The notes under the pieces: model-generated
Database searches by the model: none
Told to the model about the DNA's origin: nothing
Seen by the model: the letters and a program-made list of their open reading frames with translations, nothing else
From: Halobacteriales archaeon
GTDB lineage: Archaea; Halobacteriota; Halobacteria; Halobacteriales; SKSH01
DNA length: 9,281 nucleotides
NCBI GenBank assembly: GCA_007118075.1
Contig: SKSH01000148.1
Coordinates: forward strand, 1 to 9,281
Direction: 5' to 3'
Part shown: positions 1 through 6,223 of the stretch, piece by piece
Layout: every line of letters begins with the position of its first letter
Position numbering within the stretch: the stretch's first letter is position 1
Translations under genes and position numbers: made by a program

Positions 1-1
1 C

Positions 2-277
2 AACGTCGAGGTGTTGCTACCAGCAATCGTGGGTGGTCTCGGGACCGTGATCGGTCCGATCCTTGGCGCACTCTTCGTATTCCCAGCAGCAGATGTCTTC
101 CGCCAGGTTGCTGACGTACCGGGTATGGGGAATGTCTTTTACGGCATCATCCTCGTCCTCATCGTCCTCTACAGCCCGAAGGGACTCATCTCATGGCCAG
201 GGAAGTTCTTCGATCTTCTCGCTGTGTACGGCCCGTACGATAGCGACCTCGTGACCGAGGATGATGACGGCCAGTGA
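2..277 (+). CDS. livM: Branched-chain amino acid/amide ABC transporter permease (LivM type), C-terminal part
   Basis: This is the last 91 codons of a membrane permease; the frame is open to the left edge, so the true start lies outside the window. The segment LLPAIVGGLGTVIGPILGA is the conserved Gly-rich region near the end of LivM-type permeases. It is followed by one more hydrophobic helix (GIILVLIVLY) and the family's usual SPKGL ending, then an acidic tail. By family knowledge such permeases form the membrane channel of a high-affinity importer for branched-chain amino acids, amides or related compounds, with LivH, two ATPases and a binding protein. The downstream MmgE/PrpD gene overlaps its end by 17 bases, implying co-transcription. 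The substrate cannot be told from this fragment. Confidence 0.85.
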   Translation, partial: NVEVLLPAIVGGLGTVIGPILGALFVFPAADVFRQVADVPGMGNVFYGIILVLIVLYSPKGLISWPGKFFDLLAVYGPYDSDLVTEDDDGQ

Positions 278-1610
278 GATAGACCAGCTCGCTGCGTTCA
301 CAGCATCGCTCACGTTGAGTGACCTCCCTGACAGCGTAATCGATCGGGCAAATCTCGTTATCGCCGATACTATCGGTTGCATCATCGGTGGTGTTGACAC
401 CCCGGAAGTCACCAGGCTCGCCGACAGGTTAGCCGTGAGTAATCCTGGTCCCGGGACCATCCTCGGGCGGAACAATGGAGTGGTACCTGCCTTCGCAGGG
501 ATGGTGAATGGAATCGGTGGGACGGTTCTCGAGCTCGATGAGGGGCACAAACGGGCAGCAGGCCATCCGGCGATCCACATCATACCAGCAATGTTCGCCA
601 CTGCTGAACAATCTGGCACCAAGCTCGAGGGTGAATCCGTCATTGCCGGATTGGTCGCCGGATACGAGGTAGCCGTCAGGATCGGTGAAGCTTCACAACC
701 TCTCGCCAATGGCTATCACCCACATGGGGTGTGGGGCATCGTCGGTGCCGTCGCCGGTGTCGCCCGTGCGCTTGGGCTCGATGAGGAATCGACACGGGAG
801 GCGATTTCGATGGCACCGAATCATGCACAACACACCCACTTCGAGGCTGCGACGTCAGGACGGACGGTACGCAACACCTACGCAGGGATGGTCGTCCCTG
901 CTACCGTGGCAGTCGTTGAACAAGCACAGGCAGGATTCACTGGTCTGGCAGATGGCATCAATCTCCATCTAGATCGGACGACCGAGAATGGACTCGGACC
1001 GATAGAATCCGGATCCCTCGGCGACCAGTGGACGATCGAGGAGGGCTATTTCAAGTTTCATGCGGCGTGTCGTTACACCCATCCGGCGATCGATGCCATA
1101 GACCGCCTCGAAGACGACGGCATCGATCTCTCAACAGCCATCAGCCAGATCACCGTCGAAACCTATCCCACCGCTGCATCATTAAACGAGACAAGACCGA
1201 CCAATCCGCTCTCGGCGAGGTTCTCGCTCCCATTCGCCATCTCGACCCGGATCCATCACGGTCATGCAGGTAAATCAGCATTCGAAGCTAGCGCACTCAT
1301 CGAAAACGTCTATGAGATCGCTGAAAGAGTCCAAGTTGAGGCGACCGATGAATTCGCCCAGGCGGTCCCCGATAGTCGTGGTGCACGGGTCACGGTGGAG
1401 CTTACAGACGGAACTCGAGCGTCGGTGACCATCCCCCATGCGCGTGGTGGTGCTGAACGACCGTTGACACACGAAGAACTCCGTCAGAAATTCGATGCGC
1501 TGGTGACACCTGTACTTGGCGAGCAAGTGGCTGTGAATCTATGGAGAACCAGCCAACGTTTTCCCGAGACCGATGCTGTTGAGCTGCTTCGTTTGACGAG
1601 AGATAGATGA
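261..1610 (+). CDS. MmgE/PrpD family protein (dehydratase/decarboxylase/isomerase superfamily)
   Basis: A full-length member (449 aa; family usually 440-500) of the MmgE/PrpD fold, which includes 2-methylcitrate dehydratase and cis-aconitate decarboxylase. Family landmarks are present: LELDEGH at residues 90-96 followed by GHP at 101-103 (active-site Asp/His region), GYHPHGVWG at 151-159, and KFHAACRYTHPAIDA at 265-279. At residues 199-209 (SGRTVRNTYAG) an Arg (204) stands where 2-methylcitrate dehydratases and cis-aconitate decarboxylases have Lys, and Tyr (207) where they often have His. This points to an MmgE/PrpD subfamily with another, unknown substrate. Two ATGs are adjacent (261 and 264); either gives an overlap with the upstream permease gene, so the two are translationally linked. 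A cytoplasmic catabolic role for the imported compound is inferred from context. Confidence 0.9.
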   Translation: MMTASEIDQLAAFTASLTLSDLPDSVIDRANLVIADTIGCIIGGVDTPEVTRLADRLAVSNPGPGTILGRNNGVVPAFAGMVNGIGGTVLELDEGHKRAAGHPAIHIIPAMFATAEQSGTKLEGESVIAGLVAGYEVAVRIGEASQPLANGYHPHGVWGIVGAVAGVARALGLDEESTREAISMAPNHAQHTHFEAATSGRTVRNTYAGMVVPATVAVVEQAQAGFTGLADGINLHLDRTTENGLGPIESGSLGDQWTIEEGYFKFHAACRYTHPAIDAIDRLEDDGIDLSTAISQITVETYPTAASLNETRPTNPLSARFSLPFAISTRIHHGHAGKSAFEASALIENVYEIAERVQVEATDEFAQAVPDSRGARVTVELTDGTRASVTIPHARGGAERPLTHEELRQKFDALVTPVLGEQVAVNLWRTSQRFPETDAVELLRLTRDR

Positions 1611-1698
1611 TATTGCGATAAACATCCTTGCACGTATTCCCGGTTTGCAGTCGTGTCAGCACATTTTGATTGATGAGGTGTGATCGCATTAGACTAGT

Positions 1699-2025
1699 AT
1701 GGAGTTAGAAAGACAATCTTAGACTGACATCAGAGATAGTGAATTCACCATGGCGCTCGTACCAGTCGGAAGTATCGAGTACGATGTTGAAGGTGAACGT
1801 TTCACGGTAAAGAAGGGTGATATCTTCTTCCTCCCACCGAGTATCGAGCACGATATCATCCCGACTGATGAACCTTATAAACTGTTGTCAATTTGGTAAT
1901 TCCGGGGAGATATGGGCGATTACGTCGACTATCAACTGGAATTTGCCGACGGATGGCACTACATTGTTCGCCAATGGTCGGAAGCGACCAGAACTGGTCC
2001 ACTCGTATGGATCCGCTCGAAATAA
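1699..2025 (+). pseudogene. Decayed chimeric gene: creatininase-family N-terminus joined to a cupin C-terminus
   Basis: One reading frame, broken only by TAG at 1720-1722 and TAA at 1897-1899, runs from ATG 1699 to TAA 2023-2025. Codons 1-27 read MELERQS, stop, then TDIRDSEFTMALVPVGSIE. The ALVPVGSIE block is the start signature of creatininase-family amidohydrolases, which normally continue QHGPHLP. The TAG lies where these proteins commonly have Trp (TGG to TAG). Immediately after GSIE the frame turns into the second half of a cupin: YDVEGERF, then KKGDIFFLPPSIEH, which matches cupin motif 2 with Ser for the second Gly. After the TAA the frame continues as GDYVDYQLEFADGWHYIV and onward, a stretch I do not recognise. 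The cupin part alone could be translated from ATG 1750 (49 aa), but it lacks the HxH metal-binding half. It was probably formed by a deletion joining two genes. I am confident it is not an intact enzyme. Confidence 0.6.
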
Positions 2026-2228
2026 GTCGAGGAATACAGTTCTTCGGCAGTTGGTAATATGATGCATAGACCAGTTAGGAATTAGAGTCTGGGTCTCGAC
2101 ACAGATCGATTCAAGTAGGACGGAATTACAGCGCATTCGACCATCAACCGTAATGATAGATAACCCGCCGTTAACCAACCACAGATGCGGTGCCAGTCCG
2201 ATCCTGTTCCCAAGAGGTAGACGTTCCC
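2026..2228. other. Intergenic stretch with no recognisable gene
   Basis: Together with 1611-1698 this makes an AT-richer spacer around the decayed gene. I see no ORF with coding character, tRNA, terminal repeats or transposase remnant here. The open frames on the - strand across it are mostly reverse readings of the pseudogene. Confidence 0.5.
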
Positions 2229-2702
2229 TCAGAGGGCAATCTCCTCGACAAGAGAATCACACTCGGCACAGCTGATTCGAACGATCCGTTCCTCAGAGTC
2301 GAACGTAACCGGTTGAATCGTCCTCGTTTCACACGCTGGACACTGGCGATAGTATTCGATCTCCTCAGTCCCCTTCGGTGCACCGAGGGCCAACGCAATC
2401 ACCTTCGATGCGCCCAGATTGCGGCCAAGTTGGAACTCACCAGGGGAGAAGCGAATCGCCTCACCCGCTGACACCTCAATTTCGTCATCAGAGGTTTCGA
2501 AGGTCGCGGTCCCTTGCTGGATGTAAAAGACCTCCTCTTGATCGAGGTGACGATGGAACTCATATCCGAACTGGTCACCGGGATCGAGTTCGAAGTAATT
2601 GATCGAGAGGTGAGTCGTCCCCAATGGATCACCAAGGGGAAGAACATATGCCGGACTCGTCGTCGATGGTGGATCGAGGTCCTGGATGGTCACCTTTCGC
2701 AT
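2229..2702 (-). CDS. Cupin-domain protein with C-terminal zinc ribbon
   Basis: A 157-aa cytoplasmic protein. Residues about 30-107 form a cupin beta-barrel. Motif 1 is G46-x3-H50-x-H52-x3-E56-x7-G64, supplying two His and one Glu metal ligands. Motif 2 is G80-x6-P87-G88-x2-Q91-x3-N95, where Gln91 replaces the usual fourth-ligand His. Residues 119-157 carry CPAC (121-124) and CAEC (145-148), a four-cysteine knuckle pair typical of a zinc ribbon. Cupins of this size can be dioxygenases, isomerases or ligand sensors, and the sequence does not decide which. It lies 172 bases downstream of arsM on the same strand, far enough to have its own promoter, though I see only a weak AT-rich element (TTTCTT, about 25 bases before the ATG). 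A link to arsenic is only positional. Confidence 0.85.
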   Translation of the reverse strand: MRKVTIQDLDPPSTTSPAYVLPLGDPLGTTHLSINYFELDPGDQFGYEFHRHLDQEEVFYIQQGTATFETSDDEIEVSAGEAIRFSPGEFQLGRNLGASKVIALALGAPKGTEEIEYYRQCPACETRTIQPVTFDSEERIVRISCAECDSLVEEIAL

Positions 2703-2874
2703 GAGCTACTAAGGAGGCCGATTCAAGAAACAGATTCCGGCTACGGAGTTGTTGCAAACATCCATTCAACTGGTGGGATGATATTCGACCAGTCCATCTG
2801 TTGAGGATTGGTTATCCCGGTGATGGTCTCAACGAACGATTGGTCCGTCGATGGGGAATCTTGGAAAGTACAAT

Positions 2875-3723
2875 CTAGTCTACCGGTTTCTTACCCTCGA
2901 TCGTCGCCGACACGAGATAATCACTCAGATCGTGGTCGTCGCTCCACTCGCGGATGAACGCCGCGCTTTCCGACTTCGGTTCGATGGCAACATCGCCGAA
3001 CCCCGCCTCGTGCAACATCCCTTCGAGTGCAGGGATCGATGCTGCCCCACCGACACACCCAGCAACCGACGACAGATCAACACGGATGTCAGCTGGAAGC
3101 TCAGCCGTCAGGACCACATCAGAGATCGCCAGACGGCCACCTGGACGCAGAACGCGATATGCCTCGTGGAACACCTGTTGCTTGTTTGGTGAAAGGTTGA
3201 TGACACAGTTCGAGATGATCACGTCCACCGAGGTGTTGGGGACCGGGAGGTGTTCGATCTCACCGAGCCTGAACTCGACATGCACAGCATCATGTTGCTG
3301 GGCGTTCTCACGGGCACGCTCGACCATCTCAGGTGTCATATCAACGCCGATTACCTGCCCAGCTGAACCGACCTCGCGAGCTGCGAGGAAGCAATCGAAT
3401 CCGCCACCGGAACCGAGGTCAAGGACTGTCTCACCAGCGTTCAGGCCGGCGATCGCCGTCGGGTTGCCACACCCGAGATTCAGGTTTGCCCCGTCAACGA
3501 CGGCATCGAGGTCTTCGTCCGCGTACCCGAGTTGCTTGGACAGCTCACGAGAGGGGTCCGATGTGGAAGTCTCTGATCCACAACAAGTGGTTGATTCGGT
3601 CGCGATATCTGGACCACAGCAACCGGTTTCCGTTTCGGCAATGCGGCCATAGCGTTGTCGAACTGCTGAACGAATCTCACTGGCATCTACTGCATCGCGC
3701 TTGTTGCTGGTGGTGTCAGTCAT
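2875..3723 (-). CDS. arsM: Arsenite S-adenosylmethionine methyltransferase
   Basis: ArsM transfers methyl groups from SAM to trithiol-bound As(III), giving methylated, partly volatile arsenicals. The 282-aa protein has the family layout. GYADEDLDAV (66-75) and NLNLGCGNP (80-88) precede the SAM-binding motif VLDLGSGGGFD (100-110). Asp128 (GVDMT) should bind the SAM ribose, and SNCVINLSP (171-179) and AGCVGGA (222-228) follow. Cysteines match the four functionally important positions known from algal ArsM: one in the N-terminal CC pair (47/48), Cys85, Cys173 and Cys223. A further CC pair sits at 35/36. The ATG overlaps the end of arsR by 8 bases, so it is the second gene of an arsR-arsM operon and should be induced by arsenic through ArsR. 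Arsenic methylation by a haloarchaeal arsM is known from Halobacterium NRC-1. Confidence 0.95.
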   Translation of the reverse strand: MTDTTSNKRDAVDASEIRSAVRQRYGRIAETETGCCGPDIATESTTCCGSETSTSDPSRELSKQLGYADEDLDAVVDGANLNLGCGNPTAIAGLNAGETVLDLGSGGGFDCFLAAREVGSAGQVIGVDMTPEMVERARENAQQHDAVHVEFRLGEIEHLPVPNTSVDVIISNCVINLSPNKQQVFHEAYRVLRPGGRLAISDVVLTAELPADIRVDLSSVAGCVGGAASIPALEGMLHEAGFGDVAIEPKSESAAFIREWSDDHDLSDYLVSATIEGKKPVD

Positions 3724-4096
3724 GGTTACTCACTTGTGTCTCATCCAGTAGGTCGATGATGGCTTCAGCACGGGAGGTCGTCCGGTAATACCGCCACCGA
3801 CCCGCTTTACGACGCTCGAGGAGGTCTGCACTGACAAGGCGTGCGAGTGCCTGGCTGACCGCTCCCTGACTTACGTCGAGTGCAGGTTCGATCTCACACA
3901 CGCAGAGGTCGTCTTTCGCATCAGCGATGATGCGGAGAATCTCATAACGTGTCTCGTTGGCGAGGGTCGCCAGGAGTTCTACATCCGTGGCAATCGATGA
4001 TTCATCGAGCGGATGGGAACGCGGTGCGCATGAACACGATGCTTCCTGCTGTCGTGATGGCCCAGATTGAGGTGTTTTCATGGATGGAGGAACCAT
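3716..4096 (-). CDS. arsR: ArsR/SmtB-family arsenic-responsive repressor
   Basis: A winged-helix repressor of 126 aa from the chosen start. The core reads LLATLANETRYEILR, then DDLCVCEIEPAL (residues 62-73), then SQGAVSQALARL (recognition helix) and the wing RRKAGRWRYYRT. The Cys-Val-Cys in the helix before the recognition helix is the As(III)-binding element of classical ArsR (ELCVCDL). A second Cys-x-Cys (SCSCAPRS, residues 21 and 23) lies in the N-terminal arm, as in CadC-type sensors. The frame extends upstream to a TTG at 4118-4120, but that codon lies inside the operator, upstream of the predicted transcription start. The ATG at 4096 fits a near-leaderless message; ATG at 4081 is the alternative. 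The gene is first in the operon with arsM and probably autoregulated by the adjacent palindrome. Confidence 0.92.
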   Translation of the reverse strand: MVPPSMKTPQSGPSRQQEASCSCAPRSHPLDESSIATDVELLATLANETRYEILRIIADAKDDLCVCEIEPALDVSQGAVSQALARLVSADLLERRKAGRWRYYRTTSRAEAIIDLLDETQVSNHD

Positions 4097-4128
4097 ATTA
4101 GTACATTCTAATATTAGCAATTACTAAT
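4097..4128. promoter_or_regulatory. Candidate ArsR operator: 32-base imperfect palindrome
   Basis: The symmetry centre is between 4112 and 4113. Outer arms ATTAGTA (4097-4103) and TACTAAT (4122-4128) are exact inverted repeats, and the middle CTAATATTAG (4108-4117) is a perfect 10-base palindrome. Only three of 16 paired positions mismatch. The element begins directly before the arsR ATG and its far arm touches the TATA box. A bound dimer would block both TATA-binding protein and the transcription start, as expected for an ArsR-type repressor that releases DNA on binding As(III). Confidence 0.8.
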
Positions 4129-4134
4129 ATAAAT
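4128..4134 (-). promoter_or_regulatory. TATA box for the arsR-arsM operon, possibly usable in both directions
   Basis: On the - strand this reads ATTTATA, preceded by CCGAAG, resembling the haloarchaeal BRE plus TTTAWA consensus. Its centre (about 4130) is some 26 bases from a start near 4104, giving arsR a leader of only about 8 bases. On the + strand the same bases read TATAAA, with the ATG of a small ORF at 4157, also about 26 bases away. Which direction is active cannot be settled from sequence alone; the - strand use has the better flanking BRE. Confidence 0.65.
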
Positions 4135-4156
4135 CTTCGGGATTGCTTCTCACGAT

Positions 4157-4294
4157 ATGGGCAATCAGCTAGGTTGCCAGGATGCTTTGTCGTCGACCGA
4201 GCTCAAGCGCATCGCCACGCAGATTGCCTGGATGACAAAAAGGGAAGGCCTGCCCATCTCAGATACATCACCCCCTAGTCACTGGTCGTGGTGA
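4157..4294 (+). CDS. Possible leaderless small ORF (45 aa), divergent from arsR
   Basis: The frame starts at ATG 4157 and ends at TGA 4292-4294. The product includes SSTELKRIATQIAWMTKREG and ends PPSHWSW. I do not recognise it. No signal peptide, membrane helix or Cys/His cluster is visible apart from one Cys (residue 7). It is listed because its ATG is exactly where a leaderless transcript from the ars TATA box would begin on the + strand, which would place it under the same operator. It may equally be the surviving start of a longer gene, since the same frame reopens after two stops (4292 and 4298) and runs to 4448. Confidence 0.3.
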   Translation: MGNQLGCQDALSSTELKRIATQIAWMTKREGLPISDTSPPSHWSW

Positions 4295-4574
4295 GTATGA
4301 TCGAGGGTGCAGTACTGCTCCATCGTGGCTTGTTTGTCTCAATCGAGCGCACACCCCAAAGCCGATCGAGTGGCTGCTCGAGGAGCCAACCGAATCGGTG
4401 CAACGCTCAGCGTGGAAACTGAACTCGACTTCAGCGAACGGTTATACTGACCACCTGATAAGGTACGCCAACAATACCGGTGGCCGCCATGCACGATCAG
4501 CGGCGATGACCGCGCTCCGAACCCGCTTCGGACAACTCGGTGGGGCTTGACAGCCACCACCTACTCAGACCATC
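4295..4574 (+). other. Gene-poor stretch, possibly a degraded + strand gene
   Basis: No intact gene is visible here. Frame fragments with haloarchaeal-looking codons are present. One (about 4343-4450) reads ADRVAARGANRIGATLSVE, then TELDFSERLY, then stop. A second, shifted by one base (about 4452-4550), includes HLIRYANNTGGRHARSAAMT and ends GQLGGA, stop. Read together across one shift they could be the remains of a single gene, but I cannot name a family. No terminal repeats or transposase motifs are visible. The promoter of the MATE gene should lie in the last ~60 bases; I see no strong TATA box there. Confidence 0.3.
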
Positions 4575-6083
4575 ATGGACGAACGAGCAGACCCAGAGGA
4601 TACCTACGATCCCGGTGAAGCCGAATCCGAGGACCGGTCGGTCAACGTCACCGATGGGCGGCTCTTCCTGCCGATGCTCATCCTCTCAGCACCGATCATC
4701 CTGTCGTACTCCCTCGACGTCGTGTACTACCTCGTCGATCTGTACTGGATCGGTTATCTTGGTACGGACGCGGTTGCGGCGATGTCCTATTCGTGGCCGG
4801 TCATCTTCCTCGTCATCAGCTTGGGGTTTGGCATCACCACAGCCGGTACAGTACTCATCGCCCAGAGCAAGGGGGCCGGTCGGACCGAGTTGAGCGACCA
4901 CTATGCCGGACAGACGTTCACATTCGTCACGCTCCTTTCGCTTGCCTTCGCCGTGATCGGTTACACACTTGCACCGACCCTGCTCGATCTCATCGGTGCA
5001 ACGCCAGGTACCGACCCACACACCCTCGCCGTTCAATACACCCGGATCTCCTTCCTCGGGCTCACGCCGGTGTTCTGGTTCTTCGTTTTTGATTCCCTCT
5101 CACGCGGTTGGGGCGACACGCGCACACCGCTGTACCTGATGGTCCTCAGTGTCGGGGTCAACATGGTAATCGACCCGTTCTTCATCCACGGGTTCATCGA
5201 CAACCCGCTCTTGGTGTGGCTCGGCCAGCCTACCCTGGCCGAGTCACTCGCGGCGATGACCGGTTTTGAGGGGTGGGGGGTGCCAGGCGCCGCAGTCGCC
5301 ACGGTGCTCTCGCGAACCATCGCCGGGGGAATCGGCCTCTATCTCCTTTACACAGGGTCGATCGGCATCTCGATCGGGGTTGGCGATCTCTTCCCACGCC
5401 GAGAGACGGTCGCGAAGATCGCCGATATCGGTGTGCCGACCTCCTTCGAGATGGGGCTTCGCTCGTCGGGTATCGCCGTCTTGACCGCCATCATCGCCAT
5501 CGAGGGTGATGCTGCGGTGGCCGCATACGGGATCGCCGAGTACCTGGCGATGCTCGTCTTTCTCCCCGCACTCGGACTCGCCAGAGGGACCGAGACCGTC
5601 GTCGGGCAGAATCTCGGTGCACAGCAAGTAGCGCGAGCGCGACGTGCAGTGTACCTCGCGAGTGGAGTCGTCCTCATCGTCCTCACCGCCGTCGTCGGAT
5701 TGGCATACCCATTCGCAGAGTCGATCGTCTCGACGTTCCTCGCCGGAGGTGAGTCGGCAAATGCCGCTGAGGAGGTGATTCGCCTCGGTGCGGCATACGT
5801 CTGGATCGTCGGACCAGCGTACGCTGTCTACGGGGTGTTCCAGGTGTTTCTCGGTGCCTTCAGAGGCAGTGGGCACACGAGGTTAGCGCTCGTGTTCAAC
5901 GGTGCGGAGATGTGGCTGTTCAGAATTCCATTGAGCGTGATCCTGCTCGTCTGGTTCGATATGGGAGTCATCGGGGTCTGGTATGCGTTCGCTGTGTCGT
6001 ACCTGCTCGCGACGGTCGTCACGATCAGTTGGTTCCTCAGGGATACGTGGACGGTGCCGGTAGTGGAACGTTCGACGGACTGA
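4575..6083 (+). CDS. MATE-family efflux transporter
   Basis: A 502-aa integral membrane antiporter of the multidrug and toxic compound extrusion family, close to the usual 450-490 aa plus an acidic cytoplasmic N-terminal extension of about 28 residues. About twelve hydrophobic helices form two related halves; the second begins near residue 275. The first half shows the family signature VDLYWIGYLGTDAVAAMS, with Asp55 in the first helix at a position involved in cation coupling in many members, followed by SWPVIFLVISLGFGITTAG. The second half repeats it in weaker form (AAVAAYGIAEYLAMLVFLPA, then GQNLGAQ). Such proteins export drugs, cationic toxins or metabolites using the Na+ or H+ gradient; Na+ is plausible in a halophile. 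The gene points away from arsR, about 450 bases off, so a role in exporting arsenicals is speculative. No Shine-Dalgarno is seen before the ATG. Confidence 0.93.
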   Translation: MDERADPEDTYDPGEAESEDRSVNVTDGRLFLPMLILSAPIILSYSLDVVYYLVDLYWIGYLGTDAVAAMSYSWPVIFLVISLGFGITTAGTVLIAQSKGAGRTELSDHYAGQTFTFVTLLSLAFAVIGYTLAPTLLDLIGATPGTDPHTLAVQYTRISFLGLTPVFWFFVFDSLSRGWGDTRTPLYLMVLSVGVNMVIDPFFIHGFIDNPLLVWLGQPTLAESLAAMTGFEGWGVPGAAVATVLSRTIAGGIGLYLLYTGSIGISIGVGDLFPRRETVAKIADIGVPTSFEMGLRSSGIAVLTAIIAIEGDAAVAAYGIAEYLAMLVFLPALGLARGTETVVGQNLGAQQVARARRAVYLASGVVLIVLTAVVGLAYPFAESIVSTFLAGGESANAAEEVIRLGAAYVWIVGPAYAVYGVFQVFLGAFRGSGHTRLALVFNGAEMWLFRIPLSVILLVWFDMGVIGVWYAFAVSYLLATVVTISWFLRDTWTVPVVERSTD

Positions 6084-6207
6084 CGCGATGATGACGCACG
6101 TCTCACCACCGACAGCACGAGCCATCTGTATCCACCCCCGTTATGACGCTTGGAAGCGGTCGATTCAGTCGATCAATTGAGTAACTCTATTATGGATTGT
6201 TGTCAGG

Positions 6208-6213
6208 TATAAA
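6208..6213 (+). promoter_or_regulatory. Possible TATA box upstream of the surface hydrolase
   Basis: TATAAA lies inside GGTATAAACC. It is about 23 bases before TTG 6233 and 14 before GTG 6224, which is slightly too close for standard spacing. An alternative, TATTAT near 6188-6193, would give a start near 6216 and an 8-base leader to GTG 6224. Neither is decisive. Confidence 0.3.
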
Positions 6214-6223
6214 CCAACATGCG

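Noticed and set aside
191..709. - strand open frame opposite the LivM end and the MmgE/PrpD start
   Set aside because: Antisense shadow of two recognised genes; no motif of its own.
1720..1722. TAG as a recoded (pyrrolysine) codon
   Set aside because: The frame carries a second stop and joins parts of two unrelated families, so decay explains it better; no recoding machinery is visible here.
2769..2793. ACTGGT/ACCAGT inverted repeat upstream of the cupin-zinc ribbon gene
   Set aside because: Six-base arms separated by 13 bases are expected by chance, and the repeat is too far from the start to support an operator call.
2954..3652. Long + strand open frame opposite arsM (232 codons)
   Set aside because: Rich in Ser, Arg and Pro with no domain; it is the reverse reading of a well-conserved arsM.
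4097..4120. TTG at 4118-4120 as the arsR start
   Set aside because: It lies inside the operator palindrome and only about 10 bases from the TATA box, upstream of the expected transcription start.
5244..5876. Long open frame (210 codons) on the - strand inside the MATE gene
   Set aside because: It mirrors the codon pattern of the MATE gene on the other strand, has no recognisable domain, and the + strand frame clearly encodes twelve hydrophobic helices.
6197..6223. TTG at 6197 as the start of the surface hydrolase
   Set aside because: It would put nine extra residues before an already well-formed Tat signal, and it overlaps the candidate TATA elements.
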